A stretch of DNA of 64,000 nt from Paenibacillus spongiae (GTDB lineage: Bacteria; Bacillota; Bacilli; Paenibacillales; Paenibacillaceae), in the NCBI RefSeq assembly GCF_024734895.1, contig NZ_CP091430.1, positions 2,994,501-3,058,500 on the forward strand. Direction: 5' to 3'. The position numbers were made by a program, and so were the translations under genes. The notes beneath the pieces were generated by a model. It ran no database searches. It saw only the letters and a program-made list of their open reading frames with translations, and had not been told where the DNA came from. Shown here one piece after another: positions 61,502 through 64,000 of the stretch (the stretch's first letter is position 1; every line of letters begins with the position of its first letter).

Positions 61502-62188
61502 TTAACGGTGCGAGGAGTGGGTCTGCCCTGCGGACGGCAGACGTTCATCTCCTGCGGCTTTCACGGTCTGCCGGGTTCTATCCCTTGTAATGAGCCACTT
61601 GCGAACAATGGCGTACAGCACTTCCGCTACAACGATGCCTCCCGCGATGTCCAGCCAGACATGCTGTTTCACAAACAAGGTTGAAACGATGATGGACCAT
61701 GACGTAACAATGACTCCGAAGCGGAAGACTCTTGACCCGAACGCACAATCCGACATTCCCTTCAGCATTAAATAGCTGGTCAGGACATGAATACTGGGAA
61801 AGCAATTATAAGGCTGGTCTGTCTGGTAGATCAGCATCACCAGCTTATGGAGCAGTCCATCTTCCGTAACCAAGGGGCGCTCGACCGTCGTTTGATAGAA
61901 GAAGTAAATGATATAGCATGTGATAAGCCCAAGACATAAGGTGAGAAGCGTGCGGTAGTACACGTTGCGATCCTTCATGCTGAAGTAGATGAGCATGCCG
62001 AAGATAAAAGGATACCAGATGATATACGGTATAATGAAGGCCGGAATGAAAGGAATCCATTCATCCAATCCGGTCATTAAGCTCCGAACGGTCGTTTCTC
62101 CGTGATTCAAGACCATGTAGAAGATATTCAGGACCGGAATCGCCAGCAGCCATAGCAATGGAAGTAACCGTGCGATCTTCTGATTCAT
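61502..62188 (-). CDS. PAP2-family membrane phosphatase
   Basis: A 228-residue integral membrane protein with about six helices. The PAP2 signature is partly visible: catalytic His in NCFPSIHV and nucleophile-region FVKQHVWLDIAGG (His and Asp). PAP2 enzymes dephosphorylate lipid phosphates such as undecaprenyl diphosphate or phosphatidic acid. The first lysine/arginine motif (KxxxxxxRP) is represented by QTTVERPL. ATG 62188 follows AAAGGGGG and overlaps the methyltransferase stop by 4 nt (ATGA). Confidence 0.88.
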   Translation of the reverse strand: MNQKIARLLPLLWLLAIPVLNIFYMVLNHGETTVRSLMTGLDEWIPFIPAFIIPYIIWYPFIFGMLIYFSMKDRNVYYRTLLTLCLGLITCYIIYFFYQTTVERPLVTEDGLLHKLVMLIYQTDQPYNCFPSIHVLTSYLMLKGMSDCAFGSRVFRFGVIVTSWSIIVSTLFVKQHVWLDIAGGIVVAEVLYAIVRKWLITRDRTRQTVKAAGDERLPSAGQTHSSHR

Positions 62189-62775
62189 TCGAATGAACCC
62201 CCTTTATTCTGACATATATATACGAATGCCGGCGGAACGTTCATCGTAACAAATTGTATATCCTTCATGATAAAATGCTCACACAATTGACTCTTCATCT
62301 GCTGCGAATATTGAAAGGCGATGAATAATCCGCCAGGCTTGAGCGACAGCCGGATTTGCTCGATCAGCTTACTGCGAACGGCCCTGGGGAAATTGAAGAA
62401 GGGCAGGCCGCTCAGAATGCAATCGAGCTGCTCAATCCCTTCGCTGCGCACCGCAAGCTGCAGCTCACAGCCGTCCGCATAGCATGGAAATTCCGGGTAT
62501 TGCCGTTCTAATTGCGTCCGCAGAAAAGCGTCCTTTTCGAAGAGGAGCACCTTGGTAGATGTCCTTGCATAACGAGGAATATACTTCGTAATCGCTCCTG
62601 TACCGGCTCCCAATTCGGCTATTGCGCTAGCATCTTTCCAAGGGACGGCCTCGATCATTTTTTTGGCCAGAAATTTAGAGCTTGGCGTCAGGCTTCCAAT
62701 CTGCCCGGGAGCTTTGATGAATCGAGAGATAAACAACAACCGCTCTTGAAGCTGAGCTTTAATATTCGATGTCAT
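62185..62775 (-). CDS. SAM-dependent methyltransferase, phospholipid N-methyltransferase-like
   Basis: A 196-residue class I methyltransferase. The SAM motif AELGAGTGAITKYIPR, then VLLFEKD (acidic ribose contact), then LDCILSGLPFFNFP resemble PmtA-like phosphatidylethanolamine N-methyltransferases and KsgA-related proteins. FISRFIKAPGQIGSLTPSSK at the N-terminus is the membrane-proximal signature of that group. ATG 62775 follows GGGGGAGGA. Translational coupling to the PAP2 phosphatase suggests a shared lipid substrate pathway. Confidence 0.85.
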   Translation of the reverse strand: MTSNIKAQLQERLLFISRFIKAPGQIGSLTPSSKFLAKKMIEAVPWKDASAIAELGAGTGAITKYIPRYARTSTKVLLFEKDAFLRTQLERQYPEFPCYADGCELQLAVRSEGIEQLDCILSGLPFFNFPRAVRSKLIEQIRLSLKPGGLFIAFQYSQQMKSQLCEHFIMKDIQFVTMNVPPAFVYICQNKGGSFE

Positions 62776-62946
62776 AAGAATTCCTCCCCCTGGTTTACAC
62801 CTTCTATAGTAGTTTGCAAATCTGCGGATCAAGGGAGGATGATTCTGAATTATTTCTGAAGAAAAGGTGAAGAAGCCGAAAGCGGCTGTCCTGGATGGAA
62901 GAGGGCACATATGGTAAGGTAGGAGTAACATTTCGCCGGAGGTTCT

Positions 62947-63435
62947 ATGAGGAAGAAGAATAAACGAATATTAGCGTTCATCGGCCTATTCGCAATCGTT
63001 GTATTTGTTGCAGGATTCTCGTATGTCTATCTTAGCGATCCGCTGCGGGTGGACGGGGTAACGAATTATGATAACGAGCGGAAGAAGCTGCTCCTGTCTG
63101 TCGTCAACGAAGGGAAGGGCAGCCTTCATCTGAAAAAGGTTCAGGTGAATGGCAGTGCAGAACCTCAGCAAGCGGAGCTCGGGATGAGCTATTCGATGCA
63201 GCTTGTCTTGGGCGGGATCGAGGGCTCGCCGCAAGCGGCGTTCGTTGGACTTGATGAGGAACCGATAACGCCTGCACGTAAGGCGAAGGACGTTCGGGAC
63301 ATCATCGACAGCAAAATGGCCAAACCGATCCATTATGGCATTCGTATCGTCAATGACACCAATATGAATGATGTCACCATAACCTATCGGTATTTCGGTA
63401 TAACCAAAACCAAACGCATTGATATTACGCAATAA
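62947..63435 (+). CDS. Membrane-anchored protein of unknown function
   Basis: A 162-residue protein with one N-terminal TM helix (~9-30, after RKKNKR) and a ~130-residue extracytoplasmic beta-rich domain (LLLSVVNEGKGSLHLKKVQV, YGIRIVNDTNMNDVTITYRY). The pattern resembles small Ig-like sandwich domains. ATG lies 4 nt after GGAGG. It is divergent from the methyltransferase gene. I do not recognise the family. Confidence 0.7.
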   Translation: MRKKNKRILAFIGLFAIVVFVAGFSYVYLSDPLRVDGVTNYDNERKKLLLSVVNEGKGSLHLKKVQVNGSAEPQQAELGMSYSMQLVLGGIEGSPQAAFVGLDEEPITPARKAKDVRDIIDSKMAKPIHYGIRIVNDTNMNDVTITYRYFGITKTKRIDITQ

Positions 63436-63470
63436 GAAGGAGACGACCGGATGGCCGCCTCCTTCTTATT
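63431..63470. terminator. Bidirectional terminator overlapping a stop codon
   Basis: AATAAGAAGGAG and CTCCTTCTTATT form a 12-bp stem that includes the TAA of the upstream gene (63433-63435). The convergent binding-protein gene ends 12 nt beyond. Confidence 0.8.
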
Positions 63471-63482
63471 GTTCGATTTCAT

Positions 63483-64000
63483 TTATTTAGCTGGAGCCGT
63501 ATTCAAATTGGTATCAAGCCCGTCCTGCGCCATCTGCTTCGAGCGCTGCAGCACCGTTTCCGGCGATTCGCCTTTCATGGCGATCGAGCCTGTGATTTCC
63601 CCGAACAATCCGCCGAGCGGAAGGAAGACCGGCTGTACAAAGTCCGTAATGTTCATCATGAGCTCGATATCCTTCTCGCTGGCCAAATTTTGCTTCTCGG
63701 CATCTTCCCGCTTCAGCTTATCGATGCGGTCCCACAGAATGAAATCCTGCCAGATCGTGGCCACTTCCTTCGGCTTCTTGGCGTTCGCAGGCATATACCA
63801 CATAATAAAGTTCGCAACGTTATTCACATATTCGGAAGCCTTCGGCCCTTTAGGGAAATAGACGAAGCCTTGCTCGTCCGTCATCGTCTTGCGCTCGGCG
63901 CCTTCCCACAGCTCGCCGGTGACCATCGCCGCTTTCCCGCTGCTGAACAGAGTCTGCGATTCATTGTAATCATCGTTGCCGTCATTCGGAGCGATGACCT
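63483..64000 (-). CDS. Extracellular solute-binding protein, C-terminal part (cut by right edge)
   Basis: A frame open to the window edge gives ~172 residues of the C-terminal half of a type-1 sugar-binding protein: SSGKAAMVTGELWEG, FVYFPKGPKASEYVNNVANF and GGLFGEITGSIAMKGESPE, ending LNTAPAK. The first Met in the visible part (63926) is internal. Signal peptide and lipobox would lie beyond the edge. The usual permease partners are not visible. Confidence 0.85.
   Translation of the reverse strand, partial: VIAPNDGNDDYNESQTLFSSGKAAMVTGELWEGAERKTMTDEQGFVYFPKGPKASEYVNNVANFIMWYMPANAKKPKEVATIWQDFILWDRIDKLKREDAEKQNLASEKDIELMMNITDFVQPVFLPLGGLFGEITGSIAMKGESPETVLQRSKQMAQDGLDTNLNTAPAK

Overview
The window looks like chromosomal DNA of a Paenibacillus-type, spore-forming, low-to-mid GC Gram-positive bacterium. 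The evidence is Firmicutes-style ribosome binding sites (AAAGGAGG) with many TTG/GTG starts, LplB/YtcP-type sugar ABC importers without their own ATPase, a Bacillus-like GlmM and TmrB, two YjcZ-type tiny sporulation proteins and a Gly/Phe-rich coat-like protein. No rRNA, tRNA, CRISPR array, prophage or insertion sequence was seen.

Layout. 1-4.3 kb: the end of glmM, a secreted stalk-domain protein, an aminoglycoside-phosphotransferase-like kinase, an autoregulated PadR repressor and an SF0329-family protein. 4.4-6.3 kb (minus): two tandem TauD/TfdA dioxygenases. 6.7-10.1 kb: a sugar-type importer (two permeases and a lipoprotein) behind a leader with mutually exclusive hairpins. 10.5-16.4 kb: an AlkD-like gene, then a second importer (minus) divergent from its probable LacI-type regulator, with a near-consensus cre site. 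16.7-18.9 kb: a divergent PNPOx-like/MocR pair. 19.0-25.7 kb: a two-component system divergent from a third importer that also contains an HlyD-like adaptor, with phased 11-bp repeats between them. 26.2-29.2 kb: an AT-rich MacB/FtsX-type ABC pair.

29.5-42.7 kb is a mosaic of single genes: oxidoreductases, mnaA, murF, an M42 peptidase, a squalene/phytoene synthase, acetyltransferases, a sugar isomerase and tmrB. 43.0-52.0 kb holds four half-size ABC exporters. The first two carry unusual N-terminal soluble domains with zinc ribbons and flank a DUF1854 protein; the last two form a classical heterodimer with one degenerate ATP site. 52.2-53.8 kb holds small sporulation-type genes. 54.0-62.8 kb carries an Eis-like acetyltransferase, a histidine phosphatase, a membrane-anchored VanX-like dipeptidase, an SGNH esterase, another GNAT, and a minus-strand run of methyltransferase, PAP2 phosphatase, response regulator and kinase that looks envelope-related. 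The window ends in a further solute-binding protein cut by the right edge.

The strongest candidates for undescribed biology are the DUF1854/zinc-ribbon ABC exporter operon, the two-component/importer/HlyD locus with its phased operator and Met-rich binding protein, and the attenuator-like leader before 6696. All functional statements are read from sequence and family knowledge. No search or folding program was run.
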